Shown: one piece after another, positions 62,421 to 64,000 of the stretch
Layout of the letters: each line of letters starts with the position of its first letter
How positions within the stretch are numbered: position 1 is the stretch's first letter
Source: Hofstenia miamia
Taxonomy: Eukaryota; Xenacoelomorpha; Acoela
Direction: 5' to 3'
Assembly (NCBI GenBank): GCA_004352715.1
Contig: SCFE01000054.1
Span: forward strand, 929,570-993,569
Length of the DNA stretch: 64,000 nucleotides
Notes under the pieces: model-generated
What the model saw: only the letters and a program-made list of their open reading frames with translations
Databases searched by the model: none
Told to the model about the DNA's origin: nothing
Program-made: the position numbers and the translations under genes

Positions 62421-63289
62421 AGTGCTTTGAAGATCTCGCTAATTGATTTTTTTGACAGGTTGATATGGCTTGCTAATGCATTTTTAATTAGCACATTCGG
62501 ACCTGCTTAAATGATTCACGCCCAAATTTTACATTTTGATATAATTACATTTTTTGGTTTACACTTTTTGATGACTAATTTTGTTAATATCACGGGTTAC
62601 ATTTCATGTTTTTACATGCATTACAATTTGTAAAATATTCGTTGTTATCACACATTTTCGTTTTCGTCAATGCAGTACACTATCAATTTTCCATATTTCG
62701 AGAAGCTTACATGTACAGTATAATTTGTGAAAACAAACTATTTGAAGATGAGTCGATAATACATATAGAGCAATTTAAACATTTTAGTTAAACAAAAAAG
62801 AGATTGCATTTCAATATAACAAATAATGTTAAAAATACAATGACTCGTAAATAGGTAAAAACATAATTTTTATATACAAAGTAAAAATATTCCATTTCGT
62901 TATTCAAATATGCAAAACCAATTTAATCATCCATCGATAACACATTCGTAAAAAAGTTTTTTAAACACGTAAAAAATTTTCCTGTCTTATACAAGTTAAA
63001 CAAATTTTTTAAAGAGTAATACACGCTAACCAAGTTTCGGAAAAATTAAAATATAAAATATTACAAAGACAACAAATATGCTTAGACGTTAAAGTCAAAC
63101 ATGGTCGCAATCTCGTTACCTAAATCATGCATGCAAAAGTTATTTATTAATAATATACGTACATTTCAAATATACAATATAATTATACACCATAGGAGAC
63201 ATTACACCTTGCACCAACTTTTATATGATTGTTTTCATTTTCAATGTTTTATAGTTTATACACATTTTGGTGACTTTACATGGGCTGTT
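62421..63289. other. AT-rich, no gene seen
   Basis: No recognisable coding sequence. Confidence 0.5.
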
Positions 63290-63440
63290 TGTATTTACAT
63301 GGGTTTTCCGGCTTTCACTGCTTTTATCAACTTTTCCACGTTGTTCACTCTTACTTGCTTTTTATAATGTTATATGGTTGCATACATTACATGGGTTTTC
63401 CGGCTTTCACTGCTTTGTTGAGTTTTCCATGTTTTTTACA
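63290..63440. repeat. short tandem duplication
   Basis: TTACATGGGTTTTCCGGCTT and the following TTCACTGCTTT occur at about 63295 and again at about 63387, spaced by roughly 91 bases, with related sequence between. Confidence 0.75.
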
Positions 63441-63609
63441 AGTTGTACACATTTGGTGACTGACGCATCTTTATCAAATTACACACCATAGTTTAACTTT
63501 ATTTGATTTTATAGGCTTTTGTTTACACGATTGTATGCATCACACGGTGTTCAACTCTTCCAATGTATTATATCACAAAATTCTGCATTTGATCTAAATG
63601 TAATAAACT

Positions 63610-63885
63610 TGAAACGTGTATATAGGCGTATAAACTATTAAAATATAAAATTCGTTTTAAAACAAAAGCGTGTTTGATGAAAATAGAATTATTACATCAA
63701 TGTATATAGGCGAATAAAATAAATCATTAACATAAAAATCGTTTAAAACAAAAATGCTTTCGGTAAAATAGAAATATTACATCAATGGACATAGGCAAAT
63801 AAGACATTAACACATACAAAAATTGCGCTAAAATAAAAAACGGGTACAATGGAAAGAGAAATATTACAACACTATATATAACCGG
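63610..63885. repeat. minisatellite, about three 85 bp units
   Basis: Units begin TATAGGCGTATAAA, TATAGGCGAATAAA and CATAGGCAAATAAG (near 63621, 63706 and 63790). Each contains an AAAACAAAA core and ends in ATATTACATCAATG or a variant. Confidence 0.72.
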
Positions 63886-64000
63886 TGATAGTAAAATATG
63901 GAAAAAATATTACAAAGTTGAATATTTAGTATAAAATATTGAAAAAGTAGCTTACTCCATCTGATATATGGCTGGAGACGTTACCCAACTCTCTTGCATC

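Overview
This is AT-rich animal DNA. It has spliced genes with ordinary GT-AG introns, a dense mix of transposon families and one 1000-base N gap (48278-49277). Nothing is bacterial: no operons, ribosome binding sites or CRISPR. I infer an invertebrate metazoan and cannot name the phylum.

Host genes. (1) A TLC-domain membrane protein gene of the TLCD4/TMEM56 type on +. Internal exons lie at 611-939 and 1267-1473, and a matching terminal exon at 54216-54522. If these belong together, the intron is about 52 kb and holds nearly every transposon in the window. (2) A complete seven-exon RAD51 recombinase gene on +, 55063-60129, intact at 356 residues, with a short piggyBac relic in intron 4. (3) One exon-like block at 36224-36483 resembling the extracellular domain of a Cys-loop (nicotinic acetylcholine) receptor, without partner exons.

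Transposon layout, left to right. 2261-4817 piggyBac with TTAA ends. 4890-9075 a decayed LINE on -, split by a unit (5508-7070) in which about 330 bp direct repeats flank an intronless 265-residue ORF of unknown function. 10119-12286 a full hAT element with 8 bp target duplication, whose deleted derivative sits at 28711-29520. 13960-15958 a decayed gene with very short introns that looks like a tyrosine recombinase. 17200-20300 an old non-coding tandem duplication. 20600-25503 a Ty3/Gypsy-type gag-pol element on - (copy A). 31060-32600 a second, unrelated hAT pseudogene. 33009-33255 a MITE. 33280-33890 a LINE fragment. 37177-42031 a second gag-pol copy on + (copy B), cut in its integrase by 42032-48277. 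Penelope-like GIY-YIG fragments lie near 51780 and 61745.

The most unusual object is 42032-48277. A complete LTR element (42032-46457) has the LTR type, Arg-tRNA-type primer site and polypurine tract of the gag-pol family. Its whole 2.2 kb interior encodes a different protein of about 730 residues that I do not recognise (called X here). A second X copy continues head to tail into the N gap, and a third X tail abuts the LTR of copy A. X keeps a D-x8-E-x-K signature in two copies. I propose a two-partner LTR retrotransposon family: a gag-pol partner and an X partner sharing the same cis sequences.
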